64,000 nucleotides of DNA from Brachymonas denitrificans (GCF_907163135.1 NZ_CAJQUA010000001.1:1565001-1629000); one strand, 5' to 3'; shown: positions 45,318 to 54,756, numbered from the stretch's first letter. Numbers and translations are program-made. Notes: a model not told the origin generated them from the letters alone.

Positions 45318-45796
45318 GTGCTGGCTCCTTCACCGGTCTGGCTCTGCAGATAGTTCTGCAGGCCGATCTGCTGGATCAGCCAGAGCTGCTGCTCCAGCCA
45401 GTGGGCATGGTCTTCTTCCGTGTCCTTGAGCTGCTCGACCAGCATTTCGCGGCTGACGTAATCCTGATGCTGCTCGCACAGCGCAATGCCCTGCTTGAGT
45501 GCCTCGCGCACTTCCAGTTCCACTTCCAGATCGCATTGCAGCATGGCAGGCACATCCGCACCGATTTTCAGCGCCGTTGGCACCATGGCCGGCGTGCCTT
45601 CCAGCATGAGGATGCGTTCGATGAGCGCGCTGGCATGGCCGGTTTCGTCTTCCATTTCGTGTGCGATGCGCGCATGCAGGCGGCTGTAGCCCCACTCGTG
45701 GTACATGCGGGAATGGATGAAATATTGGTCGCGTGCGGCCAGTTCGCCGGCCAGCAACTGGTTGAGGTAGGCGATGACTTCGGGATTGCCTTTCAT
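45314..45796 (-). CDS. bfr: Bacterioferritin, ferroxidase-type subunit lacking the haem methionine
   Basis: The 160-residue paralogue keeps the ferroxidase residues Glu18 ([11 protein letters not shown]), Glu51 and His54 (DETGH) but has Thr at position 52, so it cannot bind haem in the usual way. This is the mirror image of its neighbour. Paired subunits of this kind are known from Neisseria and other betaproteobacteria, where they form mixed 24-mers that store iron. ATG 45796 is preceded by AGGAG. It is the first gene of the bfr pair; the promoter lies in the 346-bp gap upstream. Confidence 0.93.
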   Translation of the reverse strand: MKGNPEVIAYLNQLLAGELAARDQYFIHSRMYHEWGYSRLHARIAHEMEDETGHASALIERILMLEGTPAMVPTALKIGADVPAMLQCDLEVELEVREALKQGIALCEQHQDYVSREMLVEQLKDTEEDHAHWLEQQLWLIQQIGLQNYLQSQTGEGAST

Positions 45797-46142
45797 GGAG
45801 GTCGCTCCTGTTCTGGAATGGAAACTGCAGGGGTATCGCAGTCAGTAGCGCACAGTATGACACCATGAAGCCGGCGCTGCCCTATCCCCATCGGGAATAC
45901 ACTGACGAGGTGCTGCGTCCCGGCCCGGTCGTGCCTCGTGCCGGCAGAGCCACACGGATGCAGCGTCACGGACCCGAAGAACGTGACCAGGCAGGCACAT
46001 CGCTGCCTATCCCTTCGCCCGCAAGGCCGAGGAATGGCAAGGCCATTGCTATCCATGAACCGCCCCAGCGTTTAAAATCGCGGGCTTGGCGCAGCGGCCG
46101 CCTTGCCGCATCCCTCTTTGCGCCCCCTATCCCACACCCGCC
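45797..46142. promoter_or_regulatory. Divergent intergenic region between bfr and ttcA
   Basis: No gene is supported here; small frames in it lack ribosome binding sites and family patterns. A TAAAAT at 46073-46078 is a plausible -10 for ttcA, 65 bp before its start, with no good -35. No clear Fur box is visible on the bfr side. Confidence 0.35.
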
Positions 46143-47108
46143 ATGTCCGATATTTTTGCCCCCGAGCTGGCCGAAGAGCAGCCCACCGACACCCATGCCC
46201 GCCCCGCCAAGGATTCTGCCGAAGCGCGCCTGCAGCGCGAGATGAACAAGCTCGACAAGCGCCTGTGCCGCCTCACCGGCCAGGCGATTGTCGACTTCAA
46301 CATGATCGAGGAAGGCGACAAGGTGATGGTGTGCGTGAGCGGCGGCAAGGACAGCTTCACGCTGCTGGACGTGCTGCTCAAGCTGCAGAAGCGCGCGCCG
46401 ATCCACTTCGACATCGTGGCGGTGAACCTGGACCAGAAGCAGCCGGGCTTTCCGCCCGAGATTCTGCCCGCCTACCTGGAAGGCCTGGGCGTGCCCTTCC
46501 ACATCGAGACGCAGGACACCTACAGCATCGTCAAGAGCAAGATCCCCGAAGGCAAGACCATGTGCAGCCTGTGCTCGCGCCTGCGCCGCGGCATTCTGTA
46601 CACGGTGGCGCGCCGTCTGGGCTGCAACAAGATTGCGCTGGGCCACCACCGCGACGACATCGTGGCCACCTTCTTCCTCAACATGTTCTTCGGCGCCAAG
46701 CTGAAAAGCATGCCGCCCAAGCTGGTGAGCGACAACGGCGAATTCATGGTGATCCGCCCGCTGGCCTATGTGAAAGAGGCTGACACGGCGCGCTGGGCCG
46801 AGCACATGCAGTTTCCCATCATCCCGTGCAATCTGTGCGGCAGCCAGGAGCACCTGCAGCGCAAGCAGGTGAGCAACATGCTCAAGGAATGGGAAAAGAC
46901 CCACCCCGGCCGCACCGAGATGATTCTGCAGGCGCTGCAAAACGTGGTGCCCAGCCATCTGCTGGACCGCAAGCTGCACAACTTCCGCGATCTGCAGACC
47001 ACCGGCATCCCCGATGCGGACGGCGACAAGGCGTTTGACGAGGAAGAGTTTGCGCCGCCGCTGGCGTCGATTGCCATCGACAGCATTCCGCTGGCACGCA
47101 AGGACTGA
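46143..47108 (+). CDS. ttcA: tRNA 2-thiocytidine biosynthesis protein TtcA
   Basis: The 321-residue enzyme thiolates cytidine 32 of certain tRNAs. The PP-loop SGGKDS is at residues 66-71; cysteine pairs CSLC (141-144) and CNLC (229-232) match the iron-sulphur cluster ligands of the TtcA group. [19 protein letters not shown] is the family's central motif. ATG 46143 is chosen because the upstream frame reads as low-complexity sequence. It is followed after 112 bp by the phosphatase gene; that gap contains only a short hairpin near 47129-47152. Confidence 0.95.
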   Translation: MSDIFAPELAEEQPTDTHARPAKDSAEARLQREMNKLDKRLCRLTGQAIVDFNMIEEGDKVMVCVSGGKDSFTLLDVLLKLQKRAPIHFDIVAVNLDQKQPGFPPEILPAYLEGLGVPFHIETQDTYSIVKSKIPEGKTMCSLCSRLRRGILYTVARRLGCNKIALGHHRDDIVATFFLNMFFGAKLKSMPPKLVSDNGEFMVIRPLAYVKEADTARWAEHMQFPIIPCNLCGSQEHLQRKQVSNMLKEWEKTHPGRTEMILQALQNVVPSHLLDRKLHNFRDLQTTGIPDADGDKAFDEEEFAPPLASIAIDSIPLARKD

Positions 47109-47220
47109 GCCTGCGCACCCTCTACGCACGCGCCGTGCAAGTGTTGCACGCGCCCTCTGCCGTGTGCGCAAAACTGCTTTCCGATTCTGAAAATGCATCC
47201 GGCGCGGCGATAATTGCGGC

Positions 47221-47883
47221 ATGTCGATTGCCGCCGCCACCCGTCTGCTGATCATCCGCCACGGCGAAACGGCCTGGAATGCCGAACGCCGCATCCAGGG
47301 GCATACCGACATTCCCCTGAATGACACCGGACGGCAGCAGGCCAGGGCCCTGGCCGAGGCCCTCACCGACAGTCCGATCCATGCCGTCTACAGCAGCGAT
47401 CTGCAGCGCGCCGAGGAGACCGGTCGCATCATCGCGGCCAGCCACGATGCCAAGGTGATCACCACACCGCAACTGCGCGAGCGCCATTTCGGACACATCG
47501 AGGGCAAGACCTTCATCGACTTCGAGGTGCATTTCCCGGAGGAATCCCTGCGCTGGCGCAAGCGAGACCCGAACTGGGCGCCGCCCGGCGGAGGAGAATC
47601 GCTGGCGCAACTGCGCGATCGCATCGTGCAGACCGTGAACGACATCGGCCGCCAGCACAACGGCGAGCATGTGGCCATCGTCAGCCACGGTGGCGTGCTG
47701 GATGTGCTGTACCGCTCCGCAGCGCGCCTGGGCCTGCAGGCGGCACGCACCTGGTACCTGCCCAACTGCGCCATCAACCGTCTGCTGTGGACGCCCGATG
47801 GCCTGACGCTGATCGGCTGGGGCGACACCCGGCATCTGGATGCACTCGACGGGCCGGCATTGCAGGACAGCAGCGTGCGCTGA
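47221..47883 (+). CDS. Histidine phosphatase family protein (phosphoglycerate mutase-like)
   Basis: The 220-residue protein has the RHGET motif with the phosphorylated His14, the partner arginine in YSSDLQRAEET, the acid-base region LRERHFGHIEGK and the second histidine in VSHGGVLDVL. This fits a broad-specificity phosphatase of the GpmB/CobC group rather than a true mutase. No cobalamin or glycolysis genes are nearby, so the substrate is open. It is separated from ttcA by 112 bp and followed by a pentanucleotide repeat. Confidence 0.88.
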   Translation: MSIAAATRLLIIRHGETAWNAERRIQGHTDIPLNDTGRQQARALAEALTDSPIHAVYSSDLQRAEETGRIIAASHDAKVITTPQLRERHFGHIEGKTFIDFEVHFPEESLRWRKRDPNWAPPGGGESLAQLRDRIVQTVNDIGRQHNGEHVAIVSHGGVLDVLYRSAARLGLQAARTWYLPNCAINRLLWTPDGLTLIGWGDTRHLDALDGPALQDSSVR

Positions 47884-47885
47884 GC

Positions 47886-47915
47886 GCACCGCACCGCACC
47901 GCACCGCACCGCACC
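47886..47915. repeat. (GCACC)6 microsatellite after the phosphatase stop
   Basis: Six perfect copies of GCACC begin two bases after the stop codon. Such tracts are prone to slippage, but this one is outside the coding frame. A change in copy number could not alter the protein unless the stop were lost. Confidence 0.9.
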
Positions 47916-48000
47916 GGATTGTTGGTCAACCGCAACGCCGCCTGCCAGCCACCCCCTCAGACAAACCCTAGGATGCCGTGCCGATCCCGCTGGCACGGAC

Positions 48001-48153
48001 CTTTTTGTCACTCTGAACACCCCTCTTGATACCGAAAAGGTATCAGACCACCGCAATGCCTGGTTCGCCACGCTGAAGTGGGAGAAGGAAATCGCGGCCA
48101 GGAACCACACGCAGGGTAACTCGGTGTGGGTCAAGGCGGTGTTCCCGCTCTAA
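48001..48153 (+). pseudogene. Possible 3' remnant of a protein-coding gene
   Basis: One plus-strand frame reads as the end of a protein, ...DLFVTLNTPLD, then HRNAWFATLKWEKEIAARNH and WVKAVFPL before a TAA at 48151-48153. The composition (W, K, E, few P/A/R runs) looks like real protein, unlike the shadow frames. No start or family is recognisable; it ends nine bases before the LysR start. Low certainty. Confidence 0.25.
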
Positions 48154-48162
48154 ACTTGCCGG

Positions 48163-49104
48163 ATGGACCTGCGTCACATCAAGTATTTTCTGGCCGTTGC
48201 CGATGAGCTCCACATGGGGCGCGCTGCGCGCAGGCTGGGCATCTCCCAGCCTCCGCTCACGCGGCAGATCCGGCAAATCGAAGACGAGTTGCAGGTCCAG
48301 CTGTTTGTGCGCACGCCGCGCGGCATGGAGCTGACGCAGGCCGGGGAAGTGTTCCGGACCGAGGCAGCCAACATCAGCATGATGGTGTCCGCCGGCATCG
48401 ACCGCGTGCAGCGTGTCGGGCAGGGACGGCTCGGGCGCCTCGACATCGGGGTGTTCGGTTCCGGCATCTACGACGCCATTCCGGCCTTGCTGCAAAAGCT
48501 GCGTGCTTCGCTGCCGGGACTGAACGTGGTGCTGCACACCATGCACCGCGAGGAACAGATCGACGCCCTGCGGCAGCGGCGCATCTCGGCCGGATTCAAT
48601 CGCATGATGCCGGTGTTGCCGGATCTGGCGCAGGAGCTGGTCACCCTGGAGCCGCTCTGGGCCGTGCTGCCTGCCGGCCATCCCCTGGCCGCCGAGGACA
48701 GCCTGAGCCTGGAACAACTGGCCACCCAGCCTTTCGTTCTCTTTCCCAATGCCGGCCGGCCCAATTTCGTGGATCGCGTGATCCGGATCTTTGGCGACAG
48801 GGGCCTGGACATCGCGGTTGCGCAGGAGATCGGTGACACGGTCACCGGCATGGCACTGGTGGCGCATGGTTTCGGGGTGACGCTGGTGCCCGAATCCGTC
48901 ACCCGGGCCATTGCGCTGCGCAACACGGTGTACCGCCCCTTGTCTGACGCCCCGCATGCCCAGATCGACCTGAGTTGCATCTACCGCGCCGACGACGGCT
49001 CTCCCCAGCTGCACGCCCTGCTGGCATTGATCCGCGTGCAACGTGCCACCCGGTCGGCCGCCAGGCCGGATGCGGCCGCAACGTGCCAACCGCTCGGCCA
49101 CTAG
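48163..49104 (+). CDS. LysR-family transcriptional regulator
   Basis: The 313-residue protein has the LysR winged helix-turn-helix at residues 1-60 (IKYFLAVADELHMGRAARRLGISQPPLTRQIRQIE) and a periplasmic-binding-protein-like effector domain (about 90-295, starting GRLDIGVFGSG). It belongs to the branch regulating aromatic or short-acid metabolism in betaproteobacteria, but the ligand is unknown. Its stop overlaps that of the convergent transporter gene, so the usual divergent target is not apparent; the upstream neighbour is on the same strand. Confidence 0.92.
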   Translation: MDLRHIKYFLAVADELHMGRAARRLGISQPPLTRQIRQIEDELQVQLFVRTPRGMELTQAGEVFRTEAANISMMVSAGIDRVQRVGQGRLGRLDIGVFGSGIYDAIPALLQKLRASLPGLNVVLHTMHREEQIDALRQRRISAGFNRMMPVLPDLAQELVTLEPLWAVLPAGHPLAAEDSLSLEQLATQPFVLFPNAGRPNFVDRVIRIFGDRGLDIAVAQEIGDTVTGMALVAHGFGVTLVPESVTRAIALRNTVYRPLSDAPHAQIDLSCIYRADDGSPQLHALLALIRVQRATRSAARPDAAATCQPLGH

Positions 49105-50561
49105 GCCGGATGCGTCTGCCGCTGCAACCGCCCCCAGCGCACCAGCGGCCCCAGCAGCAGCAACCCCAGCACCATCCCCGCGCTGAAGTATCCCAGATAG
49201 CCCAGTGCCTCGGCCGCATAGCCCGACAGCCAGTGCGCCACGCCGCTCACCGTGGACATGATGCTGACCTGCAAAGTGAAATCGCTGCCGCCGTTGCGGT
49301 GACGGCAATAGTCCATCACCGTGGTGAGGACGCCCACCAGCGCCATGCCGGCAGTGAAATGTTCCAGCGCATTGATGCCGTACACCAGCATGTCGAAGGC
49401 GGTAAGGCCATCCGCCGCAGACACCTTGCCCGAAAACAATAGCGCGATGAGTGCGTAGCAGCCCGTGGTGAGGGCCTGCAGGGCATTGAAACCCAGCAGC
49501 GCCCGCATCCGCGAAACCCGCCGCAGCACCGCATGGCCGGCCACGGCCCCCAGCAGTGACGCACCGGAACCCAGCATCACCACCATGGTGCCGATCTGGC
49601 TCTTGCTGTAGCCCATGTCCACCAGCATGGGCTTGACCATGCCGCTGGTGAAGGCATCGCACAGCTTGTAGACCAGCAGCACGCCGAGCCAGGCGCGCAG
49701 TTCCGGAGACGAGAGGAAGTAGCCGAATTCGGTGCGCAGGAAATGGCGGATGCGCGGGAGCAGGCCCTGTACGGGGGCAGCGCAAGCCACTTCATCGGCT
49801 TGCTGCAGCTCTGCGGGTAGCGCGGTCTGCTCCACCATCTCGCCCGCAGGCAACAGCGCGCGCTTCAGCTCCGCATCGTGGCGGACAGTGCCCGCACCGG
49901 CTACGTCCTGGTTCTTGCGCGCGCGCCGCCAGGCCGGCTCGCGCAGCAGCCAGACCGGCACGGTGGTCAGGAGGATCAGCCCCGCCATACCCAGCATCAC
50001 GGTGCGCCAGGGCGCCATGTCGAGCAGCAGCAGCGCGCCGCCGCCCCCCAGGATCAGTCCCATGCGCGAGCCCGTGACCTGGATCGCGTTGCCCATGCTG
50101 CGCTCGCCCGCTGCCAGCAGGCGCACGGCCAGGCCGTCGGTGGACACGTCCTGCGTGGCGCCGGCGAAGGCGAGCAGCATCAGCAGCGAGGCGAACAGCA
50201 CGGCCATCTGCGGATCGCGCAGCAGGGACGGCTCCAGCAGCGCCAGCCCCGCCACACACAGCAGCGCCACGCCTTGCGTCGGCAGGATCCAGCTGCGGCC
50301 CAGGCCGATGCGCGGCCAGTAATAGCGGTCCTGCAACGGGGCCCAGAGGAACTTGAGCCCCCAGGGCATGAGCAGCACCCCGCTCCAGCCGATCAGCACC
50401 AGCGAGGCCTGCTGCTCACGCAGGATGACGGGCAGCGCCTGCGTGACAAAGCCTACCGGCAGGCCCTGGGCCAGGTACAGCGCCAGCAACAGCAGGTAGG
50501 TGAAACGGGTGGGAGGACGCGCGCCGGACTTGCTTGGCGCGTCGGTGGAGAGCTCTTGCAT
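49101..50561 (-). CDS. MFS transporter, AmpG / RhtX-FptX-like
   Basis: The 486-residue membrane protein has 12 or more hydrophobic segments. The first helices (LLLALYLAQGLPVGFVTQALPVIL, LMPWGLKFLWAPLQDRYYW, GRSWILPTQ) match the AmpG and siderophore RhtX/FptX branch. A charged cytoplasmic loop (about residues 205-275) splits the two halves and the second half opens with YKLCDAFTSGMVKPML. It could import muropeptides (AmpG) or a ferri-siderophore; the nearby iron genes are not adjacent enough to decide. No beta-lactamase gene is near. The 129 bp upstream of its start, before dps, hold nothing I recognise. Confidence 0.85.
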   Translation of the reverse strand: MQELSTDAPSKSGARPPTRFTYLLLLALYLAQGLPVGFVTQALPVILREQQASLVLIGWSGVLLMPWGLKFLWAPLQDRYYWPRIGLGRSWILPTQGVALLCVAGLALLEPSLLRDPQMAVLFASLLMLLAFAGATQDVSTDGLAVRLLAAGERSMGNAIQVTGSRMGLILGGGGALLLLDMAPWRTVMLGMAGLILLTTVPVWLLREPAWRRARKNQDVAGAGTVRHDAELKRALLPAGEMVEQTALPAELQQADEVACAAPVQGLLPRIRHFLRTEFGYFLSSPELRAWLGVLLVYKLCDAFTSGMVKPMLVDMGYSKSQIGTMVVMLGSGASLLGAVAGHAVLRRVSRMRALLGFNALQALTTGCYALIALLFSGKVSAADGLTAFDMLVYGINALEHFTAGMALVGVLTTVMDYCRHRNGGSDFTLQVSIMSTVSGVAHWLSGYAAEALGYLGYFSAGMVLGLLLLGPLVRWGRLQRQTHPA

Positions 50562-50690
50562 GTCCGCCCTTTATACAGCGGCTATGCGACGCCCCGTTGA
50601 CGGCGGCGCTGCGCAGGAACTGGCACGCACGCCGCCCGGCCGGATGCACAGCGCGAACACTGTGGCCGCCCCGATACGGAGCGCAGTCGC

Positions 50691-51182
50691 TCACTCCTCC
50701 AGCAGGCTGCGCAGCATCCAGGCGGTCTTTTCGTGCACGTCGATGCGCTGGGTCAGCACGTCGGCCGTGGGCTGGTCGTTGGCATCGTCCACGACCGGAA
50801 ACAGCGCGCGCGCAGTGCGGGCGGTGGCTTCCTGCGCCAGTACCAGGTGGCGAATCATGTCGGTGGCTTTCGGCACGCCCTCCACTTCCTGGATCGAAGC
50901 GAGCTTGACGAATTCCTTGTAGGTGCCCGGTGCGGGGAAGCCCAGGGCGCGGATACGCTCGGCGATCACGTCCAGCGCGTTCCATTGCTCGGTGTACTGG
51001 TCCATGAACATCACGTGCAGGCTGTTGAACTGCGGGCCGGTGACGTTCCAGTGGAAGTTGTGCGTCATCAGGTAGAGCGTGTAGCTGTCGGCCAGCAGTT
51101 TGGACAGGCCTTCGGCGATTTTCTTGCGCTTGGCGTCGCTGATGCCGATGTTGACGGGAAGGGAAGCAGATTTCCTGGCCAT
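50691..51182 (-). CDS. dps: Dps-family ferritin-like DNA protection protein
   Basis: The 163-residue protein has the intersubunit ferroxidase residues at Dps spacing: His44 (HNFHWNV), His56, Asp71 and Glu75 (ALDVIAERI). It would form a 12-mer that mineralises iron with peroxide and protects DNA. The short lysine-bearing N-terminus (MARKSAS, KRKKIAEG) may help DNA contact. ATG 51182 has GGAGA upstream. Dps genes are usually OxyR- or sigma-S-controlled; no box is evident here. Confidence 0.93.
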   Translation of the reverse strand: MARKSASLPVNIGISDAKRKKIAEGLSKLLADSYTLYLMTHNFHWNVTGPQFNSLHVMFMDQYTEQWNALDVIAERIRALGFPAPGTYKEFVKLASIQEVEGVPKATDMIRHLVLAQEATARTARALFPVVDDANDQPTADVLTQRIDVHEKTAWMLRSLLEE

Positions 51183-51549
51183 AGGGTCTCCGTGTTCAAG
51201 GTGTCATGCGGAACGGGTGTGTCCGGTGTGTCTTGCATTGTAGGCAGCCCACGCGCCTGTATCGCACACACGTACTTATTGACGTTTTAGGGAAAATCTA
51301 TGGGCCCGCGCCTGAGCACCGTATCCGGCAGCGGGACATTCCCGGCGTGGCGTTGTGCGCGTTGATGCCGCGCCGCTGCCCTTAGCCCCCCCGGCAAGCC
51401 CCGCACCAGCACCGCCGGGCAACGCCGCAACTGGCCGCCAATCACGCTGCACAGTAAAATCATGCTTTTGCACGCACTCGGGCTTCAGGCCTGCATGCGC
51501 CTCCAGCCGCCCTGCGCGGCTTTTTCTCATTGTCCCAAAGCCGCGCCCC
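51183..51549. promoter_or_regulatory. 367-bp intergenic region between dps and prfC (divergent)
   Basis: No gene is supported. TAAAAT at 51455-51460 could be the -10 of prfC, but the -35 is poor. A frame open upstream of prfC lacks family similarity and is not taken as coding. Confidence 0.3.
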
Positions 51550-53178
51550 GTGTCCTACACCCCCGAAACCCGCCGCCGCCGCACTTTCGCCATCATCTCC
51601 CACCCCGACGCCGGTAAAACCACGCTGACGGAAAAGCTGCTGCTTTTCTCCGGCGCGATCCAGATCGCCGGTGCGGTCAAGGGCCGCAAGGCCAGCCGCC
51701 ACGCTACTTCCGACTGGATGGAGATCGAGAAGCAGCGCGGCATCTCGGTGGCCTCGTCGGTGATGCAGATGAGCTACCGCGACCACGTGATCAACCTGCT
51801 CGACACGCCTGGCCACAAGGACTTCTCGGAAGACACCTACCGCGTGCTGACGGCCGTGGACAGCGCGCTGATGGTGATCGACGCTGCCAACGGTGTGGAA
51901 GCGCAAACACGCCGCCTGATCGAAGTCTGCCGCCAGCGCGACACGCCCATCATCACCTTCGTCAACAAGATGGACCGCGAGGTGCGCGATCCGCTCGACA
52001 TTCTGGACGAGGTGGAACGCGAGCTGGGCATGCCCTGCTGCCCGATCACCTGGCCGGTGGGCCAGGGCAAGACCTTCGGCGGCATCATCAACCTGCGCAC
52101 GCAGAGCATGACGGTGTTCCAGGCCGGCAGCGAGAAGCGTCCGCAGGATTTCGAGGTGATTCCGCTGAGCGATGCCGACAAGCTGCGCGCGCGCTTTGGC
52201 GACGCTTTCGACCATGCGCTGGAAAGCATGGAACTGGCCGTGGGCGCCTCCGCAGAATGGGACCACGAAGCCTTCCTGGCCGGCAAGCTGACGCCGGTGT
52301 TCTTCGGCTCCGGCGTGAACAACTTCGGGGTGATGGAAGTGCTGGATGCGGTGGTCGACATGTCGCCGCCGCCCGGCGCGCGCCTGGCCTATGCCGAGGT
52401 CAACCGCAACCGCGAAGAGCGTATCGTGCAACCAGATGACGAGAGCTTTGCCGGCGTGGTGTTCAAGGTGCAGGCCAATATGGACAGCAACCACCGCGAC
52501 CGCATCGCCTTCGTGCGTGTGGCCAGCGGCAAGTACACGCCGGGCATGAAGATGAAGGTGCAGCGCACCGGCAAGGAGTTGCGCCCGACCAGTGTGGTGA
52601 CCTTCATGTCGCAGCGCCGCGAGGCGGTGGAAGAGGCCTACGCCGGCGACATCATCGGCTTTACCACGCACGGCGGCGTGCAACTGGGCGACAGCATTAC
52701 CGACGGGCCGAACCTGCAGTTCACCGGCCTGCCCTTCTTTGCGCCCGAGATGTTCATGACCGTGGTGCTGAAGAACCCGCTGCGCACCAAGCAGCTGCAG
52801 CAGGGCCTGATGCAGCTCGGCGAGGAAGGCGCGATTCAGGTGTTCAAGCCCGATGCGGGCGGCAACATGTTGCTGGGTGCGGTCGGCCAGCTGCAGTTCG
52901 AGGTGGTGCAGCACCGCCTCAAGACCGAATACGACTGCGAGGTGCGGCTGGAAGGCTGCCAGTACACCGGCGCGCGCTGGATCACAGCCGATACGCCAGC
53001 CGAACTGCGCGAGTTCGAGAATGCCTACCCGCTGCGTCTGGCGCACGATGCGGCAGACACGCTGGCCTTTCTGTGCACCAGCCCGTATGACGTGCGGCTG
53101 GCGCAGGAGCGCTTTCCGAAGATCCACTTCCATCCGCTGCGCGAGCACGCGGGGCTGTCGCTGGGCAGCGCACACTGA
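51550..53178 (+). CDS. prfC: Peptide chain release factor 3
   Basis: The 542-residue GTPase recycles RF1/RF2 after termination. GTP-binding motifs are SHPDAGKTT (residues 17-25), the switch region around KQRGISVASS, DTPGH (85-89) and NKMD (139-142); the elongation-factor-like domains II and III follow. The start is taken as GTG 51550, giving MSYTPETRRRRTF, the standard beginning in this group; the frame is open to 51355 but the extra part is low-complexity. The E. coli protein is 529 residues. It has no operon partner. Confidence 0.95.
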   Translation: MSYTPETRRRRTFAIISHPDAGKTTLTEKLLLFSGAIQIAGAVKGRKASRHATSDWMEIEKQRGISVASSVMQMSYRDHVINLLDTPGHKDFSEDTYRVLTAVDSALMVIDAANGVEAQTRRLIEVCRQRDTPIITFVNKMDREVRDPLDILDEVERELGMPCCPITWPVGQGKTFGGIINLRTQSMTVFQAGSEKRPQDFEVIPLSDADKLRARFGDAFDHALESMELAVGASAEWDHEAFLAGKLTPVFFGSGVNNFGVMEVLDAVVDMSPPPGARLAYAEVNRNREERIVQPDDESFAGVVFKVQANMDSNHRDRIAFVRVASGKYTPGMKMKVQRTGKELRPTSVVTFMSQRREAVEEAYAGDIIGFTTHGGVQLGDSITDGPNLQFTGLPFFAPEMFMTVVLKNPLRTKQLQQGLMQLGEEGAIQVFKPDAGGNMLLGAVGQLQFEVVQHRLKTEYDCEVRLEGCQYTGARWITADTPAELREFENAYPLRLAHDAADTLAFLCTSPYDVRLAQERFPKIHFHPLREHAGLSLGSAH

Positions 53179-53266
53179 GCGAAGACGCAGCGCAGCCGCC
53201 CCATCATCCCGTTCGGATACAAACGGAAGCGGCTGCTTGCATCGTCGTTACAGACTGGCAGGTGGC

Positions 53267-53290
53267 AAAGGTCATAATCGAACGACCTTT
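53267..53290. promoter_or_regulatory. Dyad overlapping the probable promoter of the NlpE-like gene
   Basis: Perfect 7-bp arms AAAGGTC and GACCTTT are separated by 10 bases. The left arm overlaps CATAAT (53273-53278), a likely -10; TTACAG at 53248-53253 would be the -35 with a long 19-bp spacer, a spacing used by MerR-type regulators. Operator assignment is inference. Confidence 0.4.
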
Positions 53291-53320
53291 CTATTTTCCC
53301 TTTCGGGGCGATTAACTGCC

Positions 53321-54079
53321 ATGACTTTCTCGATATCTGCTTCTTCCCGTCTGTTGGGCGCGCTGGTGGTCGGTGCTGCACTGGGCACCGTCGCGCTGCC
53401 GGCTTCGGCAAAAGGTGCCACACCCACGCCGGACGCGCACAGCGCCCGCACCGCGCTGGACTGGAACGGCACCTATGTGGGCACCATCCCGTCCGCCTCC
53501 GGCACTGGCTACAAGACCACGCTGATCCTTAACAACAACGGGACCTATACGCTGCTGCAGGAGATCGAGCACAAGGGCAAGAAGTACGCCGAGCGCAGCA
53601 CTGGCCGTTTCACTTGGGAAAAAGGCGGCTCCGTGATCCGTCTGGCGAAAAAGGATGACAACCGGAGTTTCTTCATCGGCGAAGGCTTTGCCGAACTGCA
53701 GGGCGCCGAGGGCCGCGCCACCGGCCCGCTGGCCAAGGAATACCAGCTCACCAAGCTGACACGCCACGGCAACAAGCGCGAGGAACTGCTGATCAACCCG
53801 AACAGCGTGAAGGAAAACAGCCCGGCCAAGGGCCTGGTCCGCTTTGACGGCATCTGGAACATGAACCACGCCACGCAGCTCGGCCACCGCTCCCTGTCTT
53901 CCGAGTTCGTGCTGAACTGCAAGTCAAAAACGTACACCATGAACCAGGTGCGCTACTACGCGCAGCCGCATCTGCGAGGCAAACTGCTGGATCAGTCCAA
54001 GGGCACGGGCCACGACATCCCCGTCACTCGCGAAGACAAGGTGATGACCCAGGTGATGGAAACCTATTGCCCGCGCTAA
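53321..54079 (+). CDS. Secreted NlpE N-terminal-domain protein
   Basis: The 252-residue protein has a Sec signal peptide (LLGALVVGAALGTVALPASA, cut near residue 30) with no lipobox cysteine, so it is periplasmic rather than lipidated like E. coli NlpE. Residues about 45-150 show the NlpE domain pattern: W-x-G-x-Y-x-G-x-I-P, T-T-L-I-L-N-N-N-G-T-Y and the G-x-F-x-W strand. The C-terminal third (VRFDGIWNMN to the end) is unrecognised. NlpE senses surface contact and copper stress in enterics; that the role is shared is inference. A strong terminator follows directly. Confidence 0.75.
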   Translation: MTFSISASSRLLGALVVGAALGTVALPASAKGATPTPDAHSARTALDWNGTYVGTIPSASGTGYKTTLILNNNGTYTLLQEIEHKGKKYAERSTGRFTWEKGGSVIRLAKKDDNRSFFIGEGFAELQGAEGRATGPLAKEYQLTKLTRHGNKREELLINPNSVKENSPAKGLVRFDGIWNMNHATQLGHRSLSSEFVLNCKSKTYTMNQVRYYAQPHLRGKLLDQSKGTGHDIPVTREDKVMTQVMETYCPR

Positions 54080-54100
54080 GCTCTGCCGCCTTCCACGCCA

Positions 54101-54126
54101 ACGGCCGCCCATGAGCGGCCGTTTTT
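54101..54126 (+). terminator. Rho-independent terminator of the NlpE-like gene
   Basis: Eight perfect pairs (ACGGCCGC with GCGGCCGT) around a 6-base loop, followed by a run of T. It starts 22 bp after the stop. Confidence 0.85.
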
Positions 54127-54135
54127 GTCAGGCAC

Positions 54136-54756
54136 TCAGAGCGGGTAATTGGTCAGCCGCGCATAGGCCTGGCGGGTGCCGTTCGAGACCGACTGCACGA
54201 CCTGGCGATAGGGCGTGTCGTGCTTGGCCTGCAGGCGTGCCGAGGCCAGCGCCAGCGAGCGGCAATACCAGTGGCAACTGTGCTGCAGGAGCAGCAGTTC
54301 GGCGCTCATGGTGTAGGCACGCTGCTTGCGCGCGGCGGGGGTTTCCCCATCGGGATGCCGCGCGAGGGCGGCAATGCCCTGGGCATGCACCTGAATCAGG
54401 GCGCGCAGATCGAGCACGGCGGAATCGGGCAGCTTGTCGGCCAGCAGGGCCTGCAGCGGTACGCCGCTCATGCGCGTCTGCGCGGGATCGGCGCGCTGCA
54501 GGTCGTCGGCCAGGCGCATCACCTGCTGGCTCAGCGATTGCTCGGTCGCCTCCAGCGTGCCCCAGACCTGCTGCTGCCGCACCGGATCGGATTCGCCGAG
54601 GGCGCGCAGATAGCCGTCGATCAGGCTTTCCATCTGTTTTTCGATCTGGTAGGGGCGTAATTGTCCGGCCAGAAAGGCCAGCCGCTTGCGCTGGGCGTTG
54701 GCGTTGAGCACCATGGCTGCCAGACCCAGCATGAACACGATGCTGAAAATCTCCAT
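54136..54756 (-). CDS. Small membrane-anchored protein of unknown function
   Basis: The 206-residue protein starts with a single N-terminal membrane segment (MEIFSIVFMLGLAAMVLNANA) and continues as a helical, glutamine- and leucine-rich domain (about residues 30-150) likely to be coiled. I do not recognise a family. ATG 54756 is chosen because it begins the membrane segment; a longer frame to 54807 is possible. It is convergent with the NlpE-like gene, whose terminator lies between them. Confidence 0.65.
   Translation of the reverse strand: MEIFSIVFMLGLAAMVLNANAQRKRLAFLAGQLRPYQIEKQMESLIDGYLRALGESDPVRQQQVWGTLEATEQSLSQQVMRLADDLQRADPAQTRMSGVPLQALLADKLPDSAVLDLRALIQVHAQGIAALARHPDGETPAARKQRAYTMSAELLLLQHSCHWYCRSLALASARLQAKHDTPYRQVVQSVSNGTRQAYARLTNYPL

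Noticed and set aside
45865-46245. Small plus-strand frame overlapping the ttcA start
   Set aside because: No ribosome binding site, no family pattern, and it runs into ttcA in another phase.
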